Shown: positions 24,247 to 34,489, numbered from the stretch's first letter. The stretch is DNA of 64,000 bases from Candidatus Dechloromonas phosphorivorans (GCA_016721185.1 JADKIP010000002.1:32908-96907), one strand, 5' to 3'. Notes: a model not told the origin generated them from the sequence alone. Numbers and translations: made by a program.

Positions 24247-24966
24247 CTAACCCCGCTGCGTGGCGGAAGGCGCGACCGGTTTGCCGTTGCCGCCCTTGAC
24301 CGTCAGTAGCACGTACAAGTCGTGAGCAAAGGATTCCAGCCGGGACAGCCACATCCGGTTGCGCCGGTTGAAGGCGTTGTAGGCGAGCACGGCAGGAATC
24401 GCCACGGCCAGGCCCAGCGCCGTCATGATCAGCGCCTCACCGACCGGGCCGGCGACCTTGTCCAGAGTACCCTGGCCGGAAAGGCCGATCTGCACTAGCG
24501 CGTGATAGATACCCCAGACCGTGCCGAACAGCCCGACATAGGGTGCCGCGGAACCGGCGGAAGCCAATACCGTCAGGCCGTATTCCGACTTTGCAGCCTC
24601 CAGATCAACCTCGTTGTTCAGCGTGCGGGTCAGATACTCTGCCATGCCACCCGCCACTGCGAGATTGTCCTTGCCGCTGTCGGCCAGCGCCTCCAGCGAT
24701 TTCTGCACCAGTACCGCAAAGGCGTTATCGGCCGGTTGTGAATGCAGCGTGGCTTCAACATCCGACAATGACGACGCCAGCCAGAAGCGCTTGAGAAACT
24801 CCTCTGCCTTGCGCTGGGCCAGCGTATTGGCCAGGGCTCGCGTCACGATCAGATACCAGCTGGCAATCGAGAGCAGCAGGAGCGTTCCGAGGACGGCTTG
24901 GCCAACACCATCGGTTTGGGTCAAAAAATGGGCAAAGCCCAGACTATTAACAGCAGTTTGTTCCAT
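24247..24966 (-). CDS. exbB: Biopolymer transport protein ExbB (MotA/TolQ/ExbB family)
   Basis: A 239-residue inner-membrane protein with three helices; the family signature (VGLFGTVWGIYHALVQIG) and the third helix (VGEALIMTALGLAVAIPAVLAYN) are clear. It is the proton channel stator for TonB. tonB ends four bases upstream and exbD starts four bases downstream. Confidence 0.93.
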   Translation of the reverse strand: MEQTAVNSLGFAHFLTQTDGVGQAVLGTLLLLSIASWYLIVTRALANTLAQRKAEEFLKRFWLASSLSDVEATLHSQPADNAFAVLVQKSLEALADSGKDNLAVAGGMAEYLTRTLNNEVDLEAAKSEYGLTVLASAGSAAPYVGLFGTVWGIYHALVQIGLSGQGTLDKVAGPVGEALIMTALGLAVAIPAVLAYNAFNRRNRMWLSRLESFAHDLYVLLTVKGGNGKPVAPSATQRG

Positions 24967-24969
24967 GAA

Positions 24970-25617
24970 TCAGTTTCCGTTCAGAATGAAATTGAAGGGC
25001 TGCAGGGCGACAGCGCGCACCGGGTGACCATTGCGGGTAGCCGGGGTACAACGCCAGGTACGCACAGCAGCCAGGGCCGCCTCGTCGAGGCGAGGATAAC
25101 CACTGCTGCGGTCAACCCGCGCCAGAGCCACATTTCCGGATTCGCCCAACTCGACACGCAGAACAACCACACCGGTCTCACCAAGGCGGCGGGACTGAGC
25201 CGGATAAGCGGGGGCTGAACGCTCGGGGCAGGCCACAGAAAGCTCGGAGGAAAGCGCCATCGGCCCGGGCGGCAAGGGCATGGGCGGGGCTTGAATGACC
25301 GGTTCGGGCGATGATTTTTCCGGGGGCGGAGGGGCAACGTAGTCGGTCGGCACAATCACCCGTGTTTCAGCGATGATCTGCCGGGGCTGGGGTTTTTCGA
25401 TGGGCTTTGGCTTGGGCGGCGGGAGCTTCGGTTCTTCCTTCTTCTCCGGCGCCGGTGGGGCGATGAAGTTGACGAACAGCGTCATCGCCTCCTGCGGTGA
25501 AGGAATCAGGCGGTGTTGCCACAGGCCATAGAGAGCGGCAGCGTGTAGGGCGAGGACAAAAGCCAGCCCGACGAGACGGTCGAGCGGCAAACGCCAGGCC
25601 ATCTCAGCGCGGCACAT
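24970..25617 (-). CDS. tonB: TonB energy transducer
   Basis: A membrane anchor (LVGLAFVLALHAAALYGLW), a Pro/Lys-rich stretch (PPAPEKKEEPKLPPPKPKP) and a C-terminal TonB domain (YPAQSRRLGETGVVVLRVEL... SSGYPRLDEAALAAVRTW) are in the expected order. The start is uncertain: 25617 (MCRAEMAW) or 25602 (MAWRLPL) are the natural choices, while the frame is open further upstream to 25659. It transmits ExbBD energy to the receptor encoded at 26993-29353. Confidence 0.9.
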   Translation of the reverse strand: MCRAEMAWRLPLDRLVGLAFVLALHAAALYGLWQHRLIPSPQEAMTLFVNFIAPPAPEKKEEPKLPPPKPKPIEKPQPRQIIAETRVIVPTDYVAPPPPEKSSPEPVIQAPPMPLPPGPMALSSELSVACPERSAPAYPAQSRRLGETGVVVLRVELGESGNVALARVDRSSGYPRLDEAALAAVRTWRCTPATRNGHPVRAVALQPFNFILNGN

Positions 25618-25736
25618 GCCGTGCCGCCCCCGATGTCCACAACCGCGAGGAGGCCCCACCGCATCGGCGGGTCAGAACAATGGGGGGCAACGTGCTCGGG
25701 CGGTGGTTGAACGATATACGCATCACGAGGCAAATG

Positions 25737-26972
25737 TCATGTTCTCTGCGAGACCAGCCGGGCGGCTTGCTTGGAGCGGGCGCGTCGCTTTCTCCGCCAC
25801 CACACTGCGCCAGTTGCAAACAGAACCGTAGGGAGCAGCCCGAGGCCAAGGATGATAACGCGGCCCACGAGACCAAAGCCCTGGCCCGTGTGCAGCAGGA
25901 ACAACCAGTTCAGGAAGCTATCTCCCGCAGTTGCATTTTGCGGGCCTTGCGAGGCCAACACTAGGCCTGTACGGGCGTCTACGGTCATGAGCGTGGTCCA
26001 CGAGGCCTTCGTATCGAGATTCACCAGATAGGTGCGGCGACCCTCCGCAGGCAGCCCGACAGATATCGCAACGCTGCCAGGCAACGTATCGCGCGCGATA
26101 TTGATCGCTTTTGAAGGCCCGATGTCCGCGCCATCATGCTCAGGAAGAGCAATCGGGCCTGCTGCACCGAATGCGGTCGCTGGCGACAGCAATCGAACGG
26201 CAGCGTTGATGAATTCGTGCCACGGTGCGTACATGTGAATCCCCGTGAACAAGGACATCAGGAGCAGTACTCCCGCGCACACACCCGTGGTGCGATGCAA
26301 GTCGAGGTTCTTGCGCACGAAGCCCGCACCGTGCTTGATGTCGAAGACGCTGCGCCAGCGTCCACCTCTTGGCCACGAGAGATACAGGCCTGACATTACC
26401 CCGCACATCAGCACGATGGAGCCGATGCTCAGGATGTGGTTGCCCAACCACAGACCCCGCTGGTTAAGCAGCAGTGAGGTGTGAAACCGCATGACTACGG
26501 CCATGAGCGGGCCGGACAAAGGACTCTTCTGTGCCTCCCATAAACGCGGGCCTGTGATCTCTACCGTACAGACGTTGACAAACAGCTGATACCTGTCAGC
26601 CCAATCCGCACCGGGCGCAGGCACATCAACCTGCAACGACAACACGGGGCGCTCCGGCTTGCTTAGCATCACCCCGCTGATACGCCCGTTTGGCGGCATA
26701 CGATCTTCCGCAGCGTCAAGCAACTCTTCCAGTGGGCGATCAGCGCCCGCCGGGCAAATGCTTTGCTCCTTCTGTAACAGGGCTGGATTCAGTATTGCAT
26801 CGATGGGTTGCCAGAAGACCAGAAAACTGCCTGTCAACCCCACTACCGCTAACATCAAACCCAGCCCCAGCCCGACGTATCGATGCACGCGTAGCCATAC
26901 TCGGCGCCGAATACCTGTTCGCTGCCGAAGCTGTTGCGCTTCTTCAAGAAGATGCTCGGGCTGCATGCGCAA
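25737..26972 (-). CDS. PepSY-domain inner-membrane protein (iron uptake associated)
   Basis: The 411-residue protein has four main transmembrane helices and a PepSY-type periplasmic region, starting with the family pattern RRVWLRVHRYVGLGLGLMLAVVG. Conserved His near residues 29, 165 and 225 could bind haem. Such proteins, often called PiuB-like, are found beside TonB-dependent siderophore receptors and may reduce ferric siderophores. The receptor gene ends 21 bases upstream and tonB follows downstream. Confidence 0.88.
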   Translation of the reverse strand: MRMQPEHLLEEAQQLRQRTGIRRRVWLRVHRYVGLGLGLMLAVVGLTGSFLVFWQPIDAILNPALLQKEQSICPAGADRPLEELLDAAEDRMPPNGRISGVMLSKPERPVLSLQVDVPAPGADWADRYQLFVNVCTVEITGPRLWEAQKSPLSGPLMAVVMRFHTSLLLNQRGLWLGNHILSIGSIVLMCGVMSGLYLSWPRGGRWRSVFDIKHGAGFVRKNLDLHRTTGVCAGVLLLMSLFTGIHMYAPWHEFINAAVRLLSPATAFGAAGPIALPEHDGADIGPSKAINIARDTLPGSVAISVGLPAEGRRTYLVNLDTKASWTTLMTVDARTGLVLASQGPQNATAGDSFLNWLFLLHTGQGFGLVGRVIILGLGLLPTVLFATGAVWWRRKRRARSKQAARLVSQRT

Positions 26973-26992
26973 AGCCTGCGTCCACGTACCTG

Positions 26993-29353
26993 TTAGAACT
27001 CGGCCCGCAGCGACGCCACAACGGTTCTGGGTGAACCCGGGGTGCTCAGCCCCCCGGAGCCGCTGGCAAAATAGTCTTTGTCGAAGAGATTGCCCACGTT
27101 CAATTGTGCCGTCATACGCCTTCCGCTCTCATTCCAGCGATAGCGAACCATAGCATCGACCCGTCCATAGCCAGGCATGGTGACGGTGTTATCACGGTTG
27201 CTGAATCTGTCGCTGGCGGCAAACACGCCCATGCCGGCAGAAAGCCTGCCGACACCCTGTGTGCCAAGGTCGTAGACCGCCCAGAGGCTGGCAACATCCT
27301 TCGGAACACCAACGAGCCGCTTGCCGGTGAATCCAGCCCCGCCCCCATCGTCCCGGTCGCGAGTGACCCTTGCATCCGTGTGGCTGTAGGTCGCAATGAC
27401 ACTAAGGGCAGAAGTAATTTGGCCTGTCACGTCCAGTTCGATACCCTTCGACTCGACTTCACCAGCCAACTCGACGAAGCCTAGCGCCGCAAGCAGCGGA
27501 TCCGTTGCTGGGGTGGCAACGTTCTTCTTCGTCAAATTGAAGGCGCTGATCGTTGCGCTCAGGCCCTTGTTAGCGCTGTCGAACTTGGCCCCTACTTCGT
27601 ACTGAGTGGCACGCTCAGGTTGTGGTGTACCAGATACAACACGGCCGGTGTTGGCTGCGCTGAATCCTTGCGTGTAACTCGCATATAGGCTCAGCCCAAC
27701 AGCAGCCCGGTAGAGTAAGCCATAGCGTGGGCTGAACTCGCTATCCGTTTGGTCAATCCCAAAGTTGTCTTTCTGGTTCGCGCGGTCGTAACGACCACCC
27801 AAGAGCAAGCGCCAGCGCTCGCCAATGTTGATTTGATCCTGGAAGTACGCACCCCACCAGTGCTTTTCGCTCGAATACAGATCTCCGGGAGGCGGCAAAA
27901 GGCTGGAATCAAAGCCAGGCAGGCCATACACCGGCTTGAAGATATTGATCGATGGTGGCGTGCTCGGGTCGCCACAGCAACTGAAGGTGCCGCTTGACGA
28001 GTCAGTCAACTGGTAATAATCAGTGCCGAAGAGCAGGTTGTGTTCCAGCCCTCCTGCAGAGAGTTTTCCTGACAGGTTGACCGTACCAGACTGGTTACTG
28101 GTCTTACCGGGAAAGTCGAAGTACCCGCGCTCATACACGCCGGTTGTCTGATTGAAGGGGCCGGCAGGAAATATTTGGCGGTTCGCCAGCCCTTCGTCGC
28201 GCAGGTAAGTCAAACGCGCGTCGACGTTCCAATTCTCGTCGATGCGGTGTTTGATGTTGATCGAACCTTGGTAGGTACGGCTACGAAAGTCGTCGTAGGG
28301 GTCACCCAGCCAGAAATTGCGCGAGATATCTGCAGGCCGATTGCCAACAGCGGGAATCCCGGTATCCGGGCGCGTTTTCTCATTTTGGTAGATGAAGTCT
28401 AGATCCACCACGGTCGCGTCCGAAAGGCGCCAACTGAACGAGGGCGCCACGAATTCCCGATCGAGAAACTTGAAGTCGCGGAACGAGTTGCTGCGCAGCA
28501 ACTCTGCATTCAGCCTGTAGGTAACGGTGCCATCGGAATTCAAAGTGCCCGTAGCATCAAGCAGGGTACGGTACTCATCATACGAACCGATCTGCTGCTC
28601 AATGGAAAACGATCTTTCGGCCTGCGGCCGTTTGGTGACCAAGTTTATCAGGCCGCCGGGTTCGATCCGGCCGTAAAGCATGGCGGCAGGCCCTTTGAGT
28701 ACCTCGACCCGCTCTACGTTGGCGAGCGATAGACGCCCTCGTAGCTGGGAGCGTACCCCATCGCGGTATCCGATAGTGAAACCTTCTCGGTCAGTTTCAA
28801 AGCCACGAATAATGAACTTGTCGGTTGCCAAACCCTGGGCGGGAACGACCCCGCTCACATTGCGCAGGGCATCCTCCAACAAGGTGGCTCGTTGGTCTGC
28901 CATGACCTCATTTGGGACAACTTGAACCGAAGCCGGTGTTTCCATCAAAGGGGTATCTGTCTTTGTCGCGGTAGCGGCCCGTCTCACCGCATAACCCTTC
29001 TCCGTCTCTCCCCTCACCTCAATTGTCGCCAATTGCGCCACCTTCTCAGCCGGCACCGCCTTGATCGCCACCGCCTTCTCGGCCGTGAACTGATAGCTCA
29101 GCCCAGTGCCTGCCAACGCCTTGCCCAGCGCCTCGCGCAAGCTGAATTTGCCTTTAACCCCGGGGCTTTGCACGCCCTTGACGCTATCTTCAGTGAAGAA
29201 TGGCTGCAATCCGGTTTGCTTGCTCAGGGCATTGAGCACCTGGCTGGCTGATTGTGCCGGGATGTTGAAATCGTAGGTCGCTTCCTGTGCTTGGACAAAA
29301 GCGGATGCAACGGCCAGGCAAATAGCTGCCACGGGCTTGTTTAGATACTGCAT
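26993..29353 (-). CDS. TonB-dependent siderophore receptor with signalling (STN) domain
   Basis: The 786-residue outer-membrane receptor has a signal peptide ending at FVQAQE, an STN domain (residues 25-105, YDFNIPAQSASQVLNAL), a plug (from about 120: ETPASVQVVPNEVMADQ, RGFETDREG) and a 22-strand barrel ending in the terminal Phe. The STN domain passes the ligand signal to an anti-sigma factor; the FecR and FecI genes lie just upstream, so this is a FecA/FoxA-type surface-signalling set. The ligand is probably a ferric siderophore. Confidence 0.93.
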   Translation of the reverse strand: MQYLNKPVAAICLAVASAFVQAQEATYDFNIPAQSASQVLNALSKQTGLQPFFTEDSVKGVQSPGVKGKFSLREALGKALAGTGLSYQFTAEKAVAIKAVPAEKVAQLATIEVRGETEKGYAVRRAATATKTDTPLMETPASVQVVPNEVMADQRATLLEDALRNVSGVVPAQGLATDKFIIRGFETDREGFTIGYRDGVRSQLRGRLSLANVERVEVLKGPAAMLYGRIEPGGLINLVTKRPQAERSFSIEQQIGSYDEYRTLLDATGTLNSDGTVTYRLNAELLRSNSFRDFKFLDREFVAPSFSWRLSDATVVDLDFIYQNEKTRPDTGIPAVGNRPADISRNFWLGDPYDDFRSRTYQGSINIKHRIDENWNVDARLTYLRDEGLANRQIFPAGPFNQTTGVYERGYFDFPGKTSNQSGTVNLSGKLSAGGLEHNLLFGTDYYQLTDSSSGTFSCCGDPSTPPSINIFKPVYGLPGFDSSLLPPPGDLYSSEKHWWGAYFQDQINIGERWRLLLGGRYDRANQKDNFGIDQTDSEFSPRYGLLYRAAVGLSLYASYTQGFSAANTGRVVSGTPQPERATQYEVGAKFDSANKGLSATISAFNLTKKNVATPATDPLLAALGFVELAGEVESKGIELDVTGQITSALSVIATYSHTDARVTRDRDDGGGAGFTGKRLVGVPKDVASLWAVYDLGTQGVGRLSAGMGVFAASDRFSNRDNTVTMPGYGRVDAMVRYRWNESGRRMTAQLNVGNLFDKDYFASGSGGLSTPGSPRTVVASLRAEF

Positions 29354-29584
29354 TCGAACCCCCTCAGGTTTGGTTTTTACGTACTCCTAAGGTGAGACCG
29401 GGGGCACTGCCAAGAACCGCCACTTTTTTTGAAAATATTTATTACCGGAGCCGGGCTATCTGGTTGGGTTGTTCTGCGGTTGATTCTTGCTGAGTGCCCA
29501 AATTGAATATTGGTAAGGTAGCGAATACCGCCTGAGGGGTTGTGATTTTCGTTGTTTTTTCGGGTTGACCGCATCAATCAGGTT

Positions 29585-30559
29585 TCAGCGCCGGTCGATC
29601 TGCCAGCTTTGCGCGCCGGTCTGGGTCAATTTGACCGGCAAGGCCGTGGCGATGGTTTGCATGGCTTGCGGCAGGTTGTCGGTCGGGAAGATACCGCTGA
29701 CCTGGGTGTCGAGGATTTTCGGTGCCGTGATGGTGATGCTTGCGTGGTGATAGCGACCGAGTTCTTCAAGTACTTGCTGTAGCGACTGCCCCTGGAAGAC
29801 CAGTTTGTGTTCGCGCCAGGCTGAGAAGGTGTTGATGTCGATTGCCTGCATCGTCGTGATTTCGCCGGAGGGGGTGTAGCTAACTTGCTGCCCGCGCAGC
29901 AAATGCTTGGGCGGCGCATCCGGGCCGCCAACTACCTGGACTTCCCCATCAAGAACAGCAACTGAGACCCAATCGTCAATGTAGCGAACATCGAATTGCG
30001 TGCCGATGTCGCGGATTTTTCCTTTGCCGGCATAGACCTCAAACGGACGATGGTCGCCATGGGCTACCGTAAATACTGCCTGACCACTGATCAGCCGGAC
30101 TTCGCGCCCATGGCGGGAATAGTGAACCTTGGCGGCAGAATTGGTGTTGAGTTCGAGCCGTGAGCCATCGGCGAGATCAACCGATTGGATTTGACCCACG
30201 GCGGTTTGATAGGTCTGGTCGTTAAGGTAACTGAGCCAGTCTGCTTGCCAGACGACGCCGGCGGTGATCAAGGCCAGCGCGGCGACCGCATAACGCCGGC
30301 GGGCAGGCTGCCGGCGATTTCTGGCGAGGAAGGCGCGCGCTTCAGCGAGTTGCTGATCGGCGACGCTATCGAGCCCCCGCATTTTTTCCCACAAGGCCTC
30401 GGCTTTGGCAAAGGTTGTGCGGTGGGCTTCACTGGCATTCAGCCAGATGAGAAAGGCACGTTGATCCTCGGCGCTATGCTCGCCATTATTCCGCCGCGCC
30501 AGCCATGCGGCGGCGGTGGTCTGGATTTCTTTCGCGGAGGGAGAATCGGTTAGGGGCAA
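29585..30559 (-). CDS. FecR-family anti-sigma regulator
   Basis: The 324-residue protein has a cytosolic DUF4880 helix region (AAAWLARRNNGEHSAEDQRAF), one membrane helix near residue 90 and a periplasmic FecR domain (VGQIQSVDLADGSRLELNT, RDIGTQFDVR), then a secretin/STN-interacting C-terminus. It controls the ECF sigma factor encoded upstream in answer to the STN-type receptor encoded downstream. Confidence 0.93.
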   Translation of the reverse strand: MPLTDSPSAKEIQTTAAAWLARRNNGEHSAEDQRAFLIWLNASEAHRTTFAKAEALWEKMRGLDSVADQQLAEARAFLARNRRQPARRRYAVAALALITAGVVWQADWLSYLNDQTYQTAVGQIQSVDLADGSRLELNTNSAAKVHYSRHGREVRLISGQAVFTVAHGDHRPFEVYAGKGKIRDIGTQFDVRYIDDWVSVAVLDGEVQVVGGPDAPPKHLLRGQQVSYTPSGEITTMQAIDINTFSAWREHKLVFQGQSLQQVLEELGRYHHASITITAPKILDTQVSGIFPTDNLPQAMQTIATALPVKLTQTGAQSWQIDRR

Positions 30560-30638
30560 GGTTGCGCTAGATCAAGATTAGTCGGTCATTGTATAAGACC
30601 GATCCAGTCTGGCAAAACCGCCACGACTTAGCAGAAAT

Positions 30639-31175
30639 TTACGCCTGTACTCTTTCGAGGCAATGAGCGAGCGCTTTGGCGATGTAGCGCTCTACCGTTC
30701 TTTTAGGGATACCAAGGGCAGTCGCCACTTCACTTTGGGCCATGCCGTCGACCCGGTGCAGCAGGAAAACGTGGCGGTATATTTCGGGCAATTCTGTCAG
30801 GGCGGCCAAACAGAGTTGCAGGGTGTTTCTTGCAGTAACTGCTGCCTCAGGGCCGGGCGTCAGCGAATGCTGTGTATCGGGCTCGACATCAGCCTCAATT
30901 AACTCTGCACGAGCCTTTATTTTGGAAGCATGATCGTTTGCCGCATTGGCAGTGACCCGATACAGGTAAGCCCTTGGATTTTCAAGGGTGGCTTCGTCAG
31001 CATAGTTCATCAAGCGCAGATAGGCATCGTGAACCACATCGCGCGAATCAGTTGCACCAACACGCTGACGAGCGAAGGCATCTAGCTCCGAAGCATGGTT
31101 TTCATAGAGGATGCGAACAGCGTCATTGCTCAAGCAGTTATGCCCCGCCAATGCGAGACTTGGCGCGCTTTGCAA
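30639..31175 (-). CDS. ECF sigma factor, FecI type
   Basis: The 178-residue protein has sigma-70 region 2 (LDAFARQRVGATDSRDVVHDAYLRL) and region 4 (LPEIYRHVFLLHRVDGMAQSEVATALGIPKRTVERYI). It directs transcription of the receptor operon. Its start overlaps the end of the DJ-1-family gene by 38 bases if the ATG at 31175 is used, which suggests translational coupling to that gene; a later start is possible. Confidence 0.92.
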   Translation of the reverse strand: MQSAPSLALAGHNCLSNDAVRILYENHASELDAFARQRVGATDSRDVVHDAYLRLMNYADEATLENPRAYLYRVTANAANDHASKIKARAELIEADVEPDTQHSLTPGPEAAVTARNTLQLCLAALTELPEIYRHVFLLHRVDGMAQSEVATALGIPKRTVERYIAKALAHCLERVQA

Positions 31176-32022
31176 AGCTGAATGCAGTTTCTCGCATACC
31201 GGCGAACATGTCGTTGAGAAATTGCCTAACTACCGGCGGGGCTTTTTCCGGAGAGCCTGCATTGAATGGCGGCGCCGGATCGTATTCCAGATAAAGCTGG
31301 ATGGCTTTGGCGTAGTCCGGGCTGCGCAGCAGTGCCGCGATGGTGAGCCCGAAATCGATGCCGGCCGTGACACCGCCACCGGTAATCCGGTTGCGATCAA
31401 CGACGACGCGTCCCTTGGTCGGAATTGCCCCCAATTCCTTCAGTACGTCACGTGTCGCCCAGTGAGAAGTCGCCTTGTAGCCTTGCAGCAACCCGGCCGC
31501 CCCAAGGACTAATGAACCGGTGCAGACGCTGGTAACGAAACGGGCAGTTTTTCCTTTTTCTGCCAGGAAAGCCAGCACCTCTCTGTCTTCCATCATGTTG
31601 AAAGTGCCCGGAACGCCGCCGGGAACAAAGAGAACGTCGAGTTTTTCCGGGCAGTCCTGAAAAGTCGTCGTCGGCTTGACCGGAATCAGGACTGGGGTTT
31701 CCGGCTTGTCGCCGGCGACTACATCGAGATCCTTCCACAGCAGATGAATCTCGCGGTTCATCAATGCCTCAAAAACCGTGAGCGGCCCGACCAGATCCTG
31801 AAGAAACATGCCGGGATAGAGCATTAGGCCAATGGTGAGCTTGGGGCCACTGGTCAGGGCGGCATAGCGTTGCATGGGATCGAGATGGTGCGGGTCATCG
31901 CTTTCTGCGGAAGGCAGTGCCTGTGTTTCTTTTCCTTGTGCCGCATCGGCTGATGCCGAAGCCCCGAGCAGGCGCGCCAATCCGAGGGCGGCGGCCCACT
32001 GCGCAAAATCACGTCGATTCAT
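31138..32022 (-). CDS. DJ-1/PfpI-family protein with Tat-type signal
   Basis: The start at 32022 (MNRRDFAQW) has GGAG upstream and gives a twin-arginine-type signal (RRDFAQWAAALGLARLLGA). The mature protein is a DJ-1/PfpI domain with the nucleophile-elbow Cys in SVCTGSLVLGAAG and a conserved Glu in VFEALMNRE, closest to isonitrile hydratase-like members. An exported DJ-1 protein between a siderophore receptor and FecI is unusual; it may act on the siderophore or its iron complex in the periplasm, but that is a guess. Confidence 0.85.
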   Translation of the reverse strand: MNRRDFAQWAAALGLARLLGASASADAAQGKETQALPSAESDDPHHLDPMQRYAALTSGPKLTIGLMLYPGMFLQDLVGPLTVFEALMNREIHLLWKDLDVVAGDKPETPVLIPVKPTTTFQDCPEKLDVLFVPGGVPGTFNMMEDREVLAFLAEKGKTARFVTSVCTGSLVLGAAGLLQGYKATSHWATRDVLKELGAIPTKGRVVVDRNRITGGGVTAGIDFGLTIAALLRSPDYAKAIQLYLEYDPAPPFNAGSPEKAPPVVRQFLNDMFAGMRETAFSFAKRAKSRIGGA

Positions 32023-32078
32023 CAATACGCTCCAACAATTTGGGCAGCCCAAGCGAACTCGGGCTGCCCATCAAACGA

Positions 32079-34244
32079 CTAGAAGGCGAAATTGGCTGTG
32101 GCCGTGATCGTTCTCGGCAATGCGGGAATTACCTGGCCGCCGCCAAAATAGGCGGAAGGAACGTAGTAATTTTTGTCGGTCAGATTGAAGACGTTCAAGC
32201 CAAAACGGGTTTTCCAGATGGTGTAGGAAGCTTGCGCATCCCAAACCGTGGTTGCCGGCGTAAAGAAAGTATTGGTCTGGTTGCCCGGCAACTTCGAGTT
32301 GTGGGTCAGACCAAGCCCAAGGCCCAAGCCCGCTAGATCGCCAGAGCGGAAGTCATAGCGCGTGGCCAGGCGAGCGGTTTGTTCCGGCACATTGAACAGT
32401 TGCTTGCCCACCCATGCGGCGTTGCTGTCTTCCGTGATTTCTGCCTTCTGCGCGGTAAAGGCAGCGATCCAGGCCCACGATGGCGTAGCCTGCCACCTCA
32501 GATCGATATCCACCCCTTTGGATTGCTGCTTGCCCGCTTGGATGGAATAACCGGGGTTCGCCGGATCGCCCATGGCGGCGTTCTTTCGCGTCAGGTCAAA
32601 CCAGGCCGCTGTGGCCGTGATTCCCGCCAAATCCTTTAGGCGGAACCCCACTTCGGTCTGCTTGGACTCTTCCGGCTTGGGTGGTTTTGAAAAGATGGAA
32701 AACGCTGGCACCTGCATACCTTCGCCGTAGCCTGCGAATACCGAGAAGTTCGGCGTAATTTCATAGACGGCACCAACCCGTGGGGTTGCTTTGGAATTAC
32801 TGCTGACGTTATTGATCCCCCAAGACGGGTTGACGTCGGTTATCTCAATTTCGGAATAGCGAATTCCACCCAGAAAGTGCCACCGACCAATGTCGATCTG
32901 ATCTTGAAGATAGGCTACTTTCGAGGTGTAGCGGTTTTGCCAATCAGGTGTTGCTGGTGATACAGGCTCGGACCAGGCTGGGTAAACCGGGTTGGTCAGA
33001 TCGACGTTGTCAAAGGAAATGGGGCCAAAACCATTCGAGTAGGCCATGATCCCGTCATCGTGCGTCCTTTCGTAATCGATACCGAGATTCAGCGTATGTT
33101 TGGCATCCCCAGTCTGGAATTTTCCGGTCAGGCTTGGAGAGATGGTCGTTGTTGTTGTGTGCGCCCACATCCGCAAGCCACACATGGCATTTACGGTTGG
33201 CGTTGCGCTGCCGTAATCCCCGCAGCCCATCATGCTCATCGAGTCGACGAGCCAGGTGCCTCGTTGATCGAGTTTGATATCGTTGTAGGCAGTCAGGAGC
33301 GAGAAGCTCCAGGTGTCTGTCAACTTTTGCGACCACTGCAGATTGGCCCCCTGGGATTTGTTGGTGGACTCGGGAAGGCCCTTCGCTCCGATAAAGGTGC
33401 TTCTCGGTAGCGTATAGGTCGACGTATTCAGCGTACCGTTCACCGGCAGGGCGCTGTAATCAAGCGTGGCGTTTTCAAGGTAGCGCAACCTGAGCACGAC
33501 TTTGGTATCGGCGCTGGGTGCCCAGGACAGACTTGGGAACAGGGCGCGGCGCTTCAGGTAAACGCGGTCAGTTTCACTGTCGCTGTCAGACCATTCTCCA
33601 GCCACTCTGAAAGCCCACGCCGAATCCAGCGGCTGATTGATATCGAAAGTGGTTCCTTTCTCGCCATAGGAGCCCACTTTGAAGCTAATCTTTCGTACGA
33701 TTTCCTGAGAGGGTTCTGCCGTCGTAATCGCGACTATCCCCCCGGTCGTAGCATAGCCACCCACGCCTTGACTGCCGAAGAGCGCACCGGACGGCCCTTT
33801 GATGACGTCGATTCGCTCGGCGTTGACCAAGCTTTCCTGATTCGTGAAATTGCCCTTCATGGCAACACCATCAACGACGGTTCCCGATGTAAACCCGCGA
33901 ATCTTGAAAACCACGTTGTTGGCATCGCGCTGGTCTATCGAGTTGACGTTGCTGACGTTGCGCAAGGCATCGGAAAGCGTTTTGGAGCCTTGGTCATCAA
34001 TCATGGCGCGCGGGACGGTGATAATTGACTGGGGAATGTTTTCAACCGGGGTATCGGTGCGAGTGCCTGCGCTAACCGATTTGACGGTGTATCCCGTATC
34101 GGCAGTGGCCTTGACTTCAATCGTTCCTAGCTGAGTGGCGTCTTCCGCGTAAGCGAAGCCAAAACAACCAGCCACCAACGAAGAAATGATTGTCTTCCGC
34201 ATAACTGTTCGAACTGCGGACGTATCCGTTGTGCCTTTACCCAT
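32079..34244 (-). CDS. TonB-dependent siderophore receptor
   Basis: The 721-residue receptor has a signal peptide ending at FAYAED, a plug (IPQSIITVPRAMIDDQG, RGFTSGTVVDGVAMKG) and a barrel ending in a terminal Phe. It has no STN domain, unlike the receptor at 26993, so it does not signal itself. The start at 34244 (GGGGG upstream) adds 14 residues before the signal peptide; MRKTII at 34202 is the alternative. The DJ-1 gene follows 57 bases downstream. Confidence 0.92.
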   Translation of the reverse strand: MGKGTTDTSAVRTVMRKTIISSLVAGCFGFAYAEDATQLGTIEVKATADTGYTVKSVSAGTRTDTPVENIPQSIITVPRAMIDDQGSKTLSDALRNVSNVNSIDQRDANNVVFKIRGFTSGTVVDGVAMKGNFTNQESLVNAERIDVIKGPSGALFGSQGVGGYATTGGIVAITTAEPSQEIVRKISFKVGSYGEKGTTFDINQPLDSAWAFRVAGEWSDSDSETDRVYLKRRALFPSLSWAPSADTKVVLRLRYLENATLDYSALPVNGTLNTSTYTLPRSTFIGAKGLPESTNKSQGANLQWSQKLTDTWSFSLLTAYNDIKLDQRGTWLVDSMSMMGCGDYGSATPTVNAMCGLRMWAHTTTTTISPSLTGKFQTGDAKHTLNLGIDYERTHDDGIMAYSNGFGPISFDNVDLTNPVYPAWSEPVSPATPDWQNRYTSKVAYLQDQIDIGRWHFLGGIRYSEIEITDVNPSWGINNVSSNSKATPRVGAVYEITPNFSVFAGYGEGMQVPAFSIFSKPPKPEESKQTEVGFRLKDLAGITATAAWFDLTRKNAAMGDPANPGYSIQAGKQQSKGVDIDLRWQATPSWAWIAAFTAQKAEITEDSNAAWVGKQLFNVPEQTARLATRYDFRSGDLAGLGLGLGLTHNSKLPGNQTNTFFTPATTVWDAQASYTIWKTRFGLNVFNLTDKNYYVPSAYFGGGQVIPALPRTITATANFAF

Positions 34245-34489
34245 GCAACCCCCGATTTATTATGATTTCGAGCAGGAAAGCTCAAACAAACCCACCCATA
34301 AAAGTGGCTTGAGGGTAGCGAAATCCAGCCCCTTTGAAAATGTGACAAAAGGTCGCACACCAGCCTGGAACTGGCCGAGCGCTGGCCTGAAAGATCAGGC
34401 TGCACTGTGGGTGGTTAATTGTTTTTTCGACAATAACGCCCAGAATAAAACATGGCCAGTTCAAGGGAAATTCCATCACCTCGGCAGGT

